Virus record (IMG/VR): IMGVR_UViG_3300042380_000408
Span: 1-33,551 of that record
DNA: 33,551 bases
From: a virus
Direction: 5' to 3' (one strand)
Numbering within the stretch: position 1 is the first letter of the stretch; each line of letters begins with the position of its first letter. A program made the translations under genes and the position numbers. The notes beneath the pieces are model-generated. The model ran no database searches. It saw nothing but the letters and a program-made list of their open reading frames with translations, and had not been told where the DNA came from. Positions 1-6,936 of the stretch are shown piece after piece.

Positions 1-127
1 GCCAACGTCCTGTTTGACGGACGGATGGCGGCGTATTCGATTGGTGAGCCTATGACTGCATCGCAAGCGACTGCTTATTACACAGCGATGCAAGCATTTC
101 AGACAGCTTTAGGCAGAAACGTATGAC
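1..127. repeat. Terminal direct repeat (circle overlap), copy 1
   Basis: These 127 bases are identical to 33425-33551. They hold the last codons of the LamG-like fibre protein (stop at 124-126) and the ATGA junction into the next gene. The reading frame runs across the junction without damage, which is what a circular molecule cut at an arbitrary point gives. A length of 127 equals a common maximal assembler k-mer, so the copy is probably redundant rather than a real terminal repeat. Confidence 0.95.
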
Positions 128-425
128 ACTTTCGGAAGTAACGCTGCCGGTGTCCTACCAGTGGGGCTGCGACCACGCCCTTGTGTTTGGCCCATCGCTG
201 GCACAGAGGCTCGCGGAGGTTCACTCGCAGTACGGCGATCCGACCATTGTGCCAAACGCGGTTTCGATGACAGACGGGCGATTCATGTTGACTGCCGACA
301 TTCTCACAGAGTGCGTCAGCGGGTTTCTGTCGGTGCCGTTCTCGCACCTTGACGCGAGCAGGTTTGATGAGATCGAAGTGATGCCGATTGCGGACGCCTT
401 GGCCCTGCTGCCGCAGCCGGAATGA
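123..425 (+). CDS. Small hypothetical protein at end of fibre cassette
   Basis: A 100-residue protein whose ATG overlaps the stop of the fibre gene (ATGA at 123-126), so translation is probably coupled to it. The sequence is soluble and mixed alpha/beta, with one internal Cys (TECVSG) and no signal peptide or membrane segment. I do not recognise the family. On the circle it is the last gene of the fibre cassette, which suggests a fibre chaperone or a short accessory protein, but only position supports this. The product may be expressed late together with the fibres. Confidence 0.7.
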   Translation: MTLSEVTLPVSYQWGCDHALVFGPSLAQRLAEVHSQYGDPTIVPNAVSMTDGRFMLTADILTECVSGFLSVPFSHLDASRFDEIEVMPIADALALLPQPE

Positions 426-556
426 CCGTACACCCACAGAGTACAGCCTCCCTGCGGTCTGCTGAACGGTCGCGTTCCACGCGGCTCACGGGCTTCATGC
501 TCTTAGGCAGCGCGGGGCGGCTTTACTCACCGTAGAGAGAGACAAAACACTTTGCT

Positions 557-604
557 CGCCGTCAACAGGCCGGACGCCACATCTCGGCCATGACGTTGAC
601 GGCG
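557..604. repeat. Long inverted repeat (hairpin) in intergenic region
   Basis: CGCCGTCAAC at 557-566 is the exact reverse complement of GTTGACGGCG at 595-604, giving a 10-bp stem. The enclosed 28 bases contain an inner GGCC/GGCC pair (568-571 and 586-589). There is no T run after it, so it is not a standard intrinsic terminator. It lies in the gap 426-736 between the end of the fibre cassette and the next small gene. It may end or separate transcripts, or be a protein-binding or packaging site. Confidence 0.6.
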
Positions 605-676
605 GGCAGGGGCGAGACGTAACGCAGCCCGACAACGGCTTGGCGACGAGTGGGCCGCCCCAGTGGCACTTTCCAG

Positions 677-686
677 ATTCGCGAAT
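677..686. promoter_or_regulatory. Perfect 10-bp palindrome, operator-like
   Basis: ATTCGCGAAT is a perfect palindrome, followed at once by a partial second copy (TCGCGAA at 686-692). It sits just upstream of a TTGACC hexamer at 703-708, where a repressor or activator of the following promoter could bind. The binding role is inference. Confidence 0.4.
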
Positions 687-702
687 CGCGAACGAATGAG
701 CG

Positions 703-737
703 TTGACCCGATTGCCTCGCCATGTAGGCTGCGGTCA
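703..737 (+). promoter_or_regulatory. Possible promoter giving a leaderless message
   Basis: TTGACC (703-708) and TAGGCT (725-730) are separated by 16 bp and resemble -35 and -10 boxes. Transcription would start close to 737, the first base of the ATG of the next gene. That gene lacks any Shine-Dalgarno sequence, unlike most genes here, so a leaderless message is a consistent reading. Not proven. Confidence 0.4.
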
Positions 738-952
738 TGAAGGCTCTGCTACGGTTCGACCTGAGCGACCCCGACGACGCCCGCGAGCATCGGTACTGCC
801 TCGCGGGCCGGGATGCCCTCATCGCCCTGGAGGTGATCGACAACCGCTGCCGGTCGATCCTCAAGCACGGCGAGCCAAGCGAAGAGACGGAGCGGGCCTT
901 GGAGGAGATTCGCAGCCTGATCCCGCATGAGCTTGTGGAGTTGCTGGTATGA
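737..952 (+). CDS. Small acidic phage protein, helical
   Basis: A 71-residue protein, acidic and mostly helical. It begins with a short beta segment (MKALLRFDL) followed by charged helices with a D-N-R-C-R-S core near residues 36-41. It resembles a widespread group of small phage proteins that start with a MKA-x-F-x-L strand and continue with a helix containing D-N-x-x-R. I know no function for them. The start has no ribosome site and sits right behind a promoter-like pair. The stop overlaps the first copy of a 21-bp repeat. It is isolated from neighbours by gaps on both sides, so it may be transcribed on its own. Confidence 0.65.
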   Translation: MKALLRFDLSDPDDAREHRYCLAGRDALIALEVIDNRCRSILKHGEPSEETERALEEIRSLIPHELVELLV

Positions 953-969
953 CGTTCCCGCTCGGGACA
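949..969. repeat. 21-bp direct repeat, copy 1 (operator-like)
   Basis: ATGACGTTCCCGCTCGGGACA, whose centre is a small dyad (TCCCG-CT-CGGGA). The same 21 bases recur exactly 50 bp downstream. This copy overlaps the stop codon of the 71-residue gene. Paired dyads on the same face of DNA or at fixed spacing suggest sites for a dimeric regulator. Confidence 0.6.
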
Positions 970-998
970 GTCCAAGGCGAAAACACGCGATTTGGGCG

Positions 999-1019
999 AT
1001 GACGTTCCCGCTCGGGACA
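999..1019. repeat. 21-bp direct repeat, copy 2 (operator-like)
   Basis: Exact second copy of 949-969, with the same internal TCCCG/CGGGA dyad and a 50-bp start-to-start distance. It lies in non-coding sequence, so conservation of the 21 bases is not explained by coding. Confidence 0.6.
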
Positions 1020-1184
1020 ACGCCGCGCCGGCGGCGATAGCTTGCGGAAGCGACCGGAACGATAAACCGGCACCGCGACCCGCAGGCACCGGCGATACAC
1101 AAGATGGCGCGAATCGCCAATAGATGCGCGGTTGGTAAGAAATAGGCATCATTAATGCATACAGAATGACATATTGGAAGCAAA

Positions 1185-1215
1185 CAGTTTTTTTGCGACG
1201 GAACCTGACACTACA
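1185..1215. repeat. 31-bp direct repeat, copy 1
   Basis: The block starts with CAG, a run of seven T and GCGA, and ends with TGACACTACA. It matches 1250-1280 at all but four positions. The local sequence 1120-1190 is clearly more AT-rich than its surroundings. This copy has CTGACA where the second has TTGACA. Confidence 0.6.
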
Positions 1216-1232
1216 CGCCGCAGAGAGGGACG

Positions 1233-1259
1233 TTGCCATGAAACGCTGGCAGTTTTTTT
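1233..1259 (+). terminator. Possible weak intrinsic terminator
   Basis: TGCCA (1234-1238) and TGGCA (1247-1251) form a short stem with an 8-base loop, followed one base later by seven T (1253-1259). The stem is only 5-6 bp, so this is weak. The T run is also part of the 31-bp repeat, whose first copy lacks a stem. It could separate upstream transcription from the head operon. Confidence 0.3.
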
Positions 1260-1280
1260 GCGAAGAAACTTGACACTACA
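1250..1280. repeat. 31-bp direct repeat, copy 2, with TTGACA
   Basis: Second copy of 1185-1215, 65 bp downstream. Its end contains a consensus-like TTGACA at 1270-1275, about 25 bp ahead of the HNH gene start, but I see no convincing -10 box at the right distance. The pair lies just before the packaging and head operon, so tandem late-promoter or activator sites are likely uses. Confidence 0.55.
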
Positions 1281-1300
1281 GCGGCGACATGGAGGCACGG

Positions 1301-1594
1301 ATGCCTGATCGCGTCGAACGATGGCGGCCGCAGCGTGTGCAGCACACCCACACGAAGGAGCGAGCCCACTACCTCACGCCCGACTGGCGAGCCAAGCGGG
1401 AGCGGATCCTCATCCGCGACGCGTTCACCTGTGCCGACTGCGGCCGCGTCACGTCGGGCCAGGCGGCGCACGTCGATCACATCATCCCGCTCGAGGACGG
1501 CGGCACGGACGCCGACGCGAACCTCCAGACGATGTGCAGCTCGTGCCACGGGCGGAAGACACGCCGCGAGCAGCGGCAGCGCGGGCTCGGCTGA
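1301..1594 (+). CDS. HNH endonuclease next to terminase
   Basis: A 97-residue HNH nuclease. It has the paired zinc ligands CADC (about residues 43-46) and C-S-S-C-H near residue 83, around the catalytic core H-V-D-H-I-I-P-L and the conserved G-G...N-L-Q-x-M-C. Small HNH proteins beside HK97-type terminases are known to cooperate with the terminase in DNA cleavage during packaging, and the position directly upstream of the terminase genes fits. An in-frame ATG at 1289 exists, but GGAGG at 1291-1295 is well placed for the ATG at 1301, so I chose the latter. The start context is almost identical to those at 19676 and 22848. Confidence 0.9.
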   Translation: MPDRVERWRPQRVQHTHTKERAHYLTPDWRAKRERILIRDAFTCADCGRVTSGQAAHVDHIIPLEDGGTDADANLQTMCSSCHGRKTRREQRQRGLG

Positions 1595-1748
1595 CGCTGG
1601 AATCAGGCCGAAACTCTGCCACGATGGCAGACGCCCAACCCGACCCGCCGGGGGGGGTGGGGTCCGCCGGACGCCTGAAAACCGACGGAAAGCCCCACGG
1701 TCCCTCGGCGCGAATTTCTGACCGGCTTTTGAGAAAATGGAGAAGCCC

Positions 1749-2252
1749 ATGGGCCGCCGCGGCCGCCTGCCTGATCCCAACTCGAAGCGATCCCAGGCCG
1801 CCGTGGCCCGGGCTCGGCAGATCGGAGCCGCGGCCCCGAAGCCTGCCGCGAAACCTGAGTCCACTCAACTTGACCCGCCGCCGTCCGTGGCGAAGGTGCC
1901 GACCGCTCTCGGCTTCTGGGAACGCAACGCCCCGACGCTGATCGCCGACGGCAGGCTGACGAGCGACAGGATCGACGCGTTCGCGATCTGCTGCCGCCTC
2001 CATGCCGACATCGAGCAGCTCGCCGACCAGGTCTACACCGAGGGCTGGATCACCGCGACCGACAAGGGCCAGGCGGCGAGCCCGGTGGCGAAGCTGCTCC
2101 GCGACGCCCGCCGCGACTTCGTCGCCCTGGCCCGAGACTTCGGGCTGACGGCGGCCGCCGCCGCCCGCCTCCCCCAGGAGCCGATCCATGCCGGCGAGAA
2201 AGAAGCCGACGAAGAAGACCAGGTCCTCGCGAAGCTCTCGATCCGCGGCTGA
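1749..2252 (+). CDS. terS: Terminase small subunit, P27 family
   Basis: A 167-residue protein that starts M-G-R-R-G-R-L-P, the typical opening of P27-type small terminases. A Pro/Ala-rich linker follows (residues 25-50), then a helical body with F-W...A-P-x-L near residue 60 and a D-x-x-A-F-x-x-C-C segment. It would recognise phage DNA and load the large subunit during packaging. An ATG at 1737 is in frame, but GGAGAAG at 1739-1745 serves the ATG at 1749 and the family pattern starts there. Its 3' end overlaps the large-subunit gene by 65 bp, implying coupled translation. Confidence 0.85.
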   Translation: MGRRGRLPDPNSKRSQAAVARARQIGAAAPKPAAKPESTQLDPPPSVAKVPTALGFWERNAPTLIADGRLTSDRIDAFAICCRLHADIEQLADQVYTEGWITATDKGQAASPVAKLLRDARRDFVALARDFGLTAAAAARLPQEPIHAGEKEADEEDQVLAKLSIRG

Positions 2253-3828
2253 CCCGAAGAACCGGCCGGAGTACGTGCCGGGGTATCAGTGGGACGAGGC
2301 CGCGGCGAACGCGCCGGTCCAGTTCATCGAAACGCTCTGCCGCCATCCCGACGAGCGCGGCGGCGAGCCGCAGCGGATCAAGCTGGTCGAGTGGCAGCGG
2401 GACCGCGTGCTACGGACGCTGTTCGGCTGGCGTCGAGCCGACGGCCGCCTTCGGTTCCGGCGGGCCGGCATCTTCGTCCCGAAGAAGAACCGGAAGTCGT
2501 CGCTGATGTCGCAGCTCGCCCAGTACATCGCGACCTGTCACGCCCCAGCCCAGGACGTGTTCCTCGCCGCGAACGACCGCCTCCAGGCTCGCACGATGTA
2601 CCGCATGGTGCGGCAGAGCGTTGAGGCGAGCCCGAAGCTCTCGCAGCTCCTCGAGGTCGTCGACTCACGTAGCATCATCCGCAACCGAGACACCGGGAAG
2701 GAAATCCGCTGCCTGTCCTCCGACTCGTGGCGGAACGAAGGCCTGAACGGTTCAGTGATCCTGGACGAGATCCACAGCTTCCGCACGCCCGACCTGGTCG
2801 ACGCGTTGATCTACGCGACCCGCGGCACGGCCAACGGCCTCGTGATCTCGATCTCAACGGCAGGCTCCGACCGGAACGGCATCGGCTGGCGGTGGTGGCA
2901 GGACTGCGAGCTGGTGATCAAAGACCCGAAGACCAACCCGACATTTTACGGGCTGATCTACGCGGCCTCCGAGGATGACGACTTCTCCGACCCGAAGGTC
3001 TGGCGGAAGGCGAACCCGTCGATGGGCGTCGCGTTCCCCGAGGACGAGTTCGCGGCCGACTACCAGGACGCGACGACCGACCCGCGGAAGATGTCGAAGT
3101 TCCTCCGCTACTCGCTCAACGTCTGGCAGGCCGCCGATTCTCGGTGGTTCGTCGGGAACATCGACTGGCCCTCGTGCAGCTCCGGCCCGCTCGCCCCGCC
3201 AGCCGGCCGGCCGTGCTGGGTGGGCGTCGACCTGGCGAGCAATCTCGACATGACGGCGGCCGCGTTCGTGTTCAAGGAATCCGACGGCAGCTACTCGGTC
3301 GAGTGGCGCTACTGGGTGCCACGCGAGACGGTGGCCGACCGCGTCCGTGAGGGCATCCCCTACGATGCCTGGATTCGCGACGGATGGGTGACGGTCACGG
3401 ACGGTTACCGGCTCGATCACGAGGCGGTCGCCCGCGACATTCTGGCCTATGGTGAGCGGTGCCCGATCCGGGCCGTCGGCGTCGACCCGTGGCAAGCCGG
3501 TGCCCTGGAGACGCTGCTCCAGAAGGAGGGCGTCACAGTCAAGGACATCCCGCAGCGGACGGGCTACCTCAACGCGCCTTGTAAGCTGCTCGAGGCCCTG
3601 GTCGTCGAGAAGCGGCTCCGGCACGGCGGCAACCCGGTCGCGACGTGGAACGCGAACAATGTCTGTTGCTATACCGATGCCACTGGCATGATCAAACCGG
3701 ACAAGGCGAAGTCGACGGAGAAGATCGACGGCATCGCGGCCCTCGTGAACGCCCTGGCCCTGGCGAGCACGGACGACGAGGACGGCGGGCCGGCCAACGT
3801 GGACGACTACAAGATCCGCGTCATCTGA
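2188..3828 (+). CDS. terL: Terminase large subunit (HK97/phage-type ATPase-nuclease)
   Basis: A 546-residue packaging motor of normal family length. The N-terminal ATPase has a Walker A-like P-K-K-N-R-K-S-S (98-105), a Walker B V-I-L-D-E-I-H (190-196) with catalytic Glu194, and S-I-S-T-A-G as a coupling motif (221-226). The C-terminal RNase H-like nuclease shows the expected acidic residues in G-V-D-L-A-S (Asp348), V-G-V-D-P-W (Asp432) and K-I-D-G-I (Asp514). It translocates DNA into proheads at the portal and cuts it. AGGAG lies before the start. The basic N terminus (first 20 residues) looks disordered. Confidence 0.95.
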   Translation: MPARKKPTKKTRSSRSSRSAADPKNRPEYVPGYQWDEAAANAPVQFIETLCRHPDERGGEPQRIKLVEWQRDRVLRTLFGWRRADGRLRFRRAGIFVPKKNRKSSLMSQLAQYIATCHAPAQDVFLAANDRLQARTMYRMVRQSVEASPKLSQLLEVVDSRSIIRNRDTGKEIRCLSSDSWRNEGLNGSVILDEIHSFRTPDLVDALIYATRGTANGLVISISTAGSDRNGIGWRWWQDCELVIKDPKTNPTFYGLIYAASEDDDFSDPKVWRKANPSMGVAFPEDEFAADYQDATTDPRKMSKFLRYSLNVWQAADSRWFVGNIDWPSCSSGPLAPPAGRPCWVGVDLASNLDMTAAAFVFKESDGSYSVEWRYWVPRETVADRVREGIPYDAWIRDGWVTVTDGYRLDHEAVARDILAYGERCPIRAVGVDPWQAGALETLLQKEGVTVKDIPQRTGYLNAPCKLLEALVVEKRLRHGGNPVATWNANNVCCYTDATGMIKPDKAKSTEKIDGIAALVNALALASTDDEDGGPANVDDYKIRVI

Positions 3829-3910
3829 GGCCCGCGGCCGGTTCAAGCGTGCGGCCGGCGGCCGGACACTGGTACACGTCCGGGCGGCCGCCTGGACCCA
3901 GGCGACCAGC

Positions 3911-5473
3911 ATGCCACGAGCCAAGGCCGCGAAGCCCAGACGACAGTCCACCCGCCGCACGCCACCACGGCGGGCCGTGCCGGTCTCGCATGTGATCTCC
4001 CTCCGCGGGAGCCTCTCCGATCCCGGAGCGTGGGGCTCGTCGTGGTCCGCCACGATCGGCCCCGAGACCGCCATCCGCGTAACCTCGATCCTGGGCGTCG
4101 TCCGCTGGATCGCCCAGGCCGTGGCCGTGATGCCGGTCCACACCATGCGGTCGCTGTCGACCGGCCGGCGGGAGGTGACCTCGCTCCCCTGCTCCTACAC
4201 CATGCGGAAGCGGCCCAACGCGTGGCAGTCGGCCTATGACTTCTACCAGCTCATCGCCTACTGGACGGCCCTGCATGGCAACGCGTTCGCCCGCATCCTG
4301 CCCGGCGATCGCGGATGGTGCTCCGAGCTGCGGCCCATGCACCCGACGCGGGTCAAGATTCACCGGAACGCAGACTATACGGTGAGCTACGAGTTCCTCG
4401 ACGAGAATCACCGCTGGGTGCCGCTGCGGCAGCAGGAAGTCCTCCACTGGCGCTGGCTGTCGGACAACGGCCTCGTGGGGATGGCCCCGCCGGAGCTGTG
4501 TTCGACCTCGATCGCCCTGGCTCGCAAGCTCGACGCCGCGGCCACGTCCTTCTGGGACAACTCGGCCCGCCCCGACATGGTCCTCGAAACGGACGAGAAG
4601 ATCCCCGACGAGGCGGTCGACGCCCTGCGGTCTGCTCTCCGCGAGGTCTACGGCGGCGCGGCCAACCGCGGGAAGACGGCGGTCCTGCCGAAGAAGACGC
4701 GGCTCAAGCCCATCGAATCGAACTCGATGGAGGCAAACCAGTTTCAGGAGCTGCGGGACGCGATCCTCCCCGACGTGTGCCGGTGCTGGGGCGTGCCCTC
4801 GACGCTGCTCGGTGACGCCCGAATGGCCCGGTGGTCGAACGTCGAACAAGAGCACCTGTCGGCCCAGGTGTGGTGTTTGCTTCCGTGGATGCGTCGCATG
4901 GAGGGGCCGCTCGACATGGCCCTCCAGCCGGTCTACGGCGACGACGTGTACGTGAAGTTCGACAACCGCGGGCTACTCCGCGGCGACACCGCCAGCCGCG
5001 TCCAGCTCTACCAGTCGATGTTCAACATGGGGGCGCTGGCCCCCAACGAGCTGCGAGACCTCGAGGACTTCGATCTGCTGCCCGATCCGGCGGCGGACGA
5101 GACCTACATGCAGCTCGGATTCTCGACGCTCGCCGCGGCCGCCGCCCAGGCATCTCCGGCCGCTCCGGCTGACAACGCGGATCAACCAGCCGACCAGGTG
5201 GCGGCCGACACGACCGAGATCGACTCGACCGTCGACCCGTTGGCTGCGGCCGCGTCCGGTGCGGACTTGGCGGCCACGGAACTCAACGGTACCCAGGTCA
5301 CATCGCTCCTCGAGGTGCTGGCCCATGTCGCGGCCGGCACGATCGACAAGGACGCGGCGGTCGCCCTTATCACCGCTGCCTTCCCGACGATCACGGAGGC
5401 GCTCGTGTCCGAGATGGTCGACGGCACGAACATCACGCCACCGCAGGCAGGAGGCCAGGACAATGCAACTTGA
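3911..5473 (+). CDS. Portal protein, HK97 family
   Basis: A 520-residue HK97-type portal forming the dodecameric DNA gate at one capsid vertex. Family signs are the early V-T-S-I-L-x-V-V-R-W-I-A-Q segment (about residues 58-70), L-H-G-N-A-F-A-R-I, the P-x-x-V-x-I strand region, and W-G-V-P-S-T-L-L-G-D near residue 298 ahead of N-V-E-Q-E. After about residue 400 the protein becomes Ala/Asp-rich and low in complexity, longer than many portals, ending in a helical tail. The ATG of the prohead protease lies inside its last codons (11-bp overlap). The 82-bp gap before it is GC-rich without a clear site. Confidence 0.93.
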   Translation: MPRAKAAKPRRQSTRRTPPRRAVPVSHVISLRGSLSDPGAWGSSWSATIGPETAIRVTSILGVVRWIAQAVAVMPVHTMRSLSTGRREVTSLPCSYTMRKRPNAWQSAYDFYQLIAYWTALHGNAFARILPGDRGWCSELRPMHPTRVKIHRNADYTVSYEFLDENHRWVPLRQQEVLHWRWLSDNGLVGMAPPELCSTSIALARKLDAAATSFWDNSARPDMVLETDEKIPDEAVDALRSALREVYGGAANRGKTAVLPKKTRLKPIESNSMEANQFQELRDAILPDVCRCWGVPSTLLGDARMARWSNVEQEHLSAQVWCLLPWMRRMEGPLDMALQPVYGDDVYVKFDNRGLLRGDTASRVQLYQSMFNMGALAPNELRDLEDFDLLPDPAADETYMQLGFSTLAAAAAQASPAAPADNADQPADQVAADTTEIDSTVDPLAAAASGADLAATELNGTQVTSLLEVLAHVAAGTIDKDAAVALITAAFPTITEALVSEMVDGTNITPPQAGGQDNAT

Positions 5474-6422
5474 ACGCCGATACCTTCCGCTGGCCGAAGG
5501 CTGCGATCTGAGCGTCGAGGAGCGTGACGGCGAGGCCCCCAAGATTCGCGGCATCGCTCCGCCGTGGGATTCGCTCTCCGTGGATCTCGGAGGCTTCCGC
5601 GAGAAATTCAGCTCGACGGCCTTCGACAAGGTGCTCGCGAAGAAGCGGATCGACGTTCCTCTCCTGTTCAACCACGACGACTCGCGGATCCTCGCCAGGA
5701 CGACAAACGGAACGCTCCGAATCGAGAAGACCGACAAGGGGCTCGCCTACGAGGCAGACCCGGTCGCGACGCCGACGGCGGCGGAGGTGCTGACGCTCAT
5801 CCGCTCAAAAACGATCTTCGGGTCGTCCTTCGCCTTCACGGTCAATCCGAGTAAGGGGGAGACCTGGGAAGAAGACGATCGCGGGAACGTCGTGCGGACC
5901 GTGACCGAGGCGTCCGGCCTTTACGATTTGTCGCCAGTGACGCGAGCGGCTTACCCATCGTCGGCGCTCTCGTCGCGATCCCTCGACGCGTGGCGTGCCG
6001 CCCGCGGCATGGTCAATCACGGCCAGGCCGATCGGTCGCTGACGATCTCGCTCGACTTCGACCAGACGTTCACCGCAGCCCCCGGCCTGTGGCGGTCGTT
6101 CGTGGCCGATGCCACGGGCCGCGGGTCGCGCGTGTGGTGCATCACGCGACGCGAGGACACCGAGGCCAACCGCCACGAGCTGCGGCTCGCGTTCGGCGAG
6201 CTGTACACCGAGCTAGCCGGCGTCCTGCTGTGCGGGCCAGACCAGCAAAAGCGGTCGGCCGCCCAGGACGCCGGCGTTGAGATCGACGTGTGGATCGACG
6301 ACTCGCCGGAGAAGATCCCGGCAGTCGAGCCCGCCCCGCGGTCGCTGACGGTCTCGTCGCTCGCCGGTGCCCGGGCCGCAGCCGCGGCAGCAGTCGCGAG
6401 GATGCGAGCCCATGCCGGCTAG
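5463..6422 (+). CDS. Prohead protease fused to a HAD-like phosphatase domain
   Basis: A 319-residue protein with two parts. Residues 1-180 are an HK97-type prohead maturation protease (U35): catalytic His71 in L-L-F-N-H-D-D and Ser121/122 in F-G-S-S-F-A-F, followed by D-L-S-P-V-T-x-A-A-Y-P. This part would cleave the capsid delta domain. Residues 190-285 carry the four HAD-superfamily motifs in order: D-F-D-Q-T (Asp198, Asp200), C-I-T-R-R (Thr228), Lys263, and W-I-D-D-S-P (Asp279, Asp280). Standard proteases of this family end near residue 200. The frame is continuous, with no sign of a merge error. An ATG at 6009 could give a separate HAD product, but I see no ribosome site there. The start overlaps the portal gene. 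Confidence 0.88.
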   Translation: MQLERRYLPLAEGCDLSVEERDGEAPKIRGIAPPWDSLSVDLGGFREKFSSTAFDKVLAKKRIDVPLLFNHDDSRILARTTNGTLRIEKTDKGLAYEADPVATPTAAEVLTLIRSKTIFGSSFAFTVNPSKGETWEEDDRGNVVRTVTEASGLYDLSPVTRAAYPSSALSSRSLDAWRAARGMVNHGQADRSLTISLDFDQTFTAAPGLWRSFVADATGRGSRVWCITRREDTEANRHELRLAFGELYTELAGVLLCGPDQQKRSAAQDAGVEIDVWIDDSPEKIPAVEPAPRSLTVSSLAGARAAAAAAVARMRAHAG

Positions 6423-6567
6423 TTGCCAGAAGTGCGGGGGCCGCCTCCGCGTCGAGTCGAGCAAGCGGGCCGGCGACCGCCAGGTCCGCTACGTGGAGTG
6501 CCAGAAGTGCCGCGAGCGCCGCCGCCAGGTGGTGCCGGCCGATGCCGTCTGGAGGAGAAGCCGATGA
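6412..6567 (+). CDS. Short zinc-ribbon protein
   Basis: A 51-residue basic protein with two Cys pairs, C-Q-K-C-G-G (about 5-10) and C-Q-K-C-R-E (about 29-34), spaced as in a zinc ribbon. The tail is rich in Arg. It starts inside the end of the protease gene (11-bp overlap) behind GAGGA, and the following gene starts inside its end. It may bind nucleic acid or act as a small regulator, like other phage zinc-ribbon miniproteins such as Com. The exact role is unknown. Confidence 0.7.
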   Translation: MPASCQKCGGRLRVESSKRAGDRQVRYVECQKCRERRRQVVPADAVWRRSR

Positions 6568-6935
6568 TCGCCGCCGCACCGGTCGCCGCCGCCACCAATC
6601 TGGAGGACGGCCTCCTCGCGAAGATCGCCGCGTTCGTCGAGACCTCGAGGTCCGCGGCCGCCGGCGGCATCACCTGGGCGGAGTTCGGCGAGCTGATGCT
6701 CGCCCTCCTGCGTCTGGTCGTGACCGCTCTCGACACGGTCTCGTCGATGACCGGCCCCGAGAAGAAGGCCCTCGCGCTGTCGGCCGTGGCGAGCCTGTTC
6801 GACGCGGTCGCCGACCAGGCGGTCCCGGCCGCCGTCTACCCGCTCTGGATTCTCGTCCGCTCGCCGGTGCGGTCGCTCGTGATCGCGATCGCCGCCGGTG
6901 CCATTGAGCAACTGCTGCCACTCGTGAGGGTCTGA
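6564..6935 (+). CDS. Small membrane-associated protein (holin candidate)
   Basis: A 123-residue Ala/Leu/Val-rich protein with GGAGGAG before its ATG. It has hydrophobic stretches near residues 42-56 (L-M-L-A-L-L-R-L-V-V), 70-85 and 95-118, separated by a T-G-P-E-K-K segment. G-x-E-K-K between hydrophobic helices is seen in some small phage holin families, but I cannot confirm membership. It begins a run of membrane-linked genes that continues to 9186. Only its composition and its place beside a membrane-anchored peptidase suggest a lysis role. Confidence 0.6.
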   Translation: MIAAAPVAAATNLEDGLLAKIAAFVETSRSAAAGGITWAEFGELMLALLRLVVTALDTVSSMTGPEKKALALSAVASLFDAVADQAVPAAVYPLWILVRSPVRSLVIAIAAGAIEQLLPLVRV

Positions 6936-6936
6936 C

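Noticed and set aside
562-1239. 225-residue open frame on the - strand
   Set aside because: It runs through the 71-residue + strand gene, both 21-bp repeats and AT-rich non-coding sequence. Its product is Ser/Arg-rich low-complexity, typical of a shadow frame in GC-rich DNA.
1166-1273. 35-codon frame from ATG 1166, and the 11-codon frame from ATG 1238 inside it
   Set aside because: No ribosome site for the first. The frame crosses both 31-bp repeats but in different phases, so the repeats are conserved as DNA rather than as protein.
1595-1748. Packaging cos site in the G-rich gap before terminase
   Set aside because: The position fits and there is a G run near 1650-1665, but no end or cohesive sequence can be identified from one genome.
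2854-4146. 430-residue open frame on the - strand opposite terminase and portal
   Set aside because: Antisense shadow of the well-supported terminase and portal genes; no ribosome site or recognisable domain.
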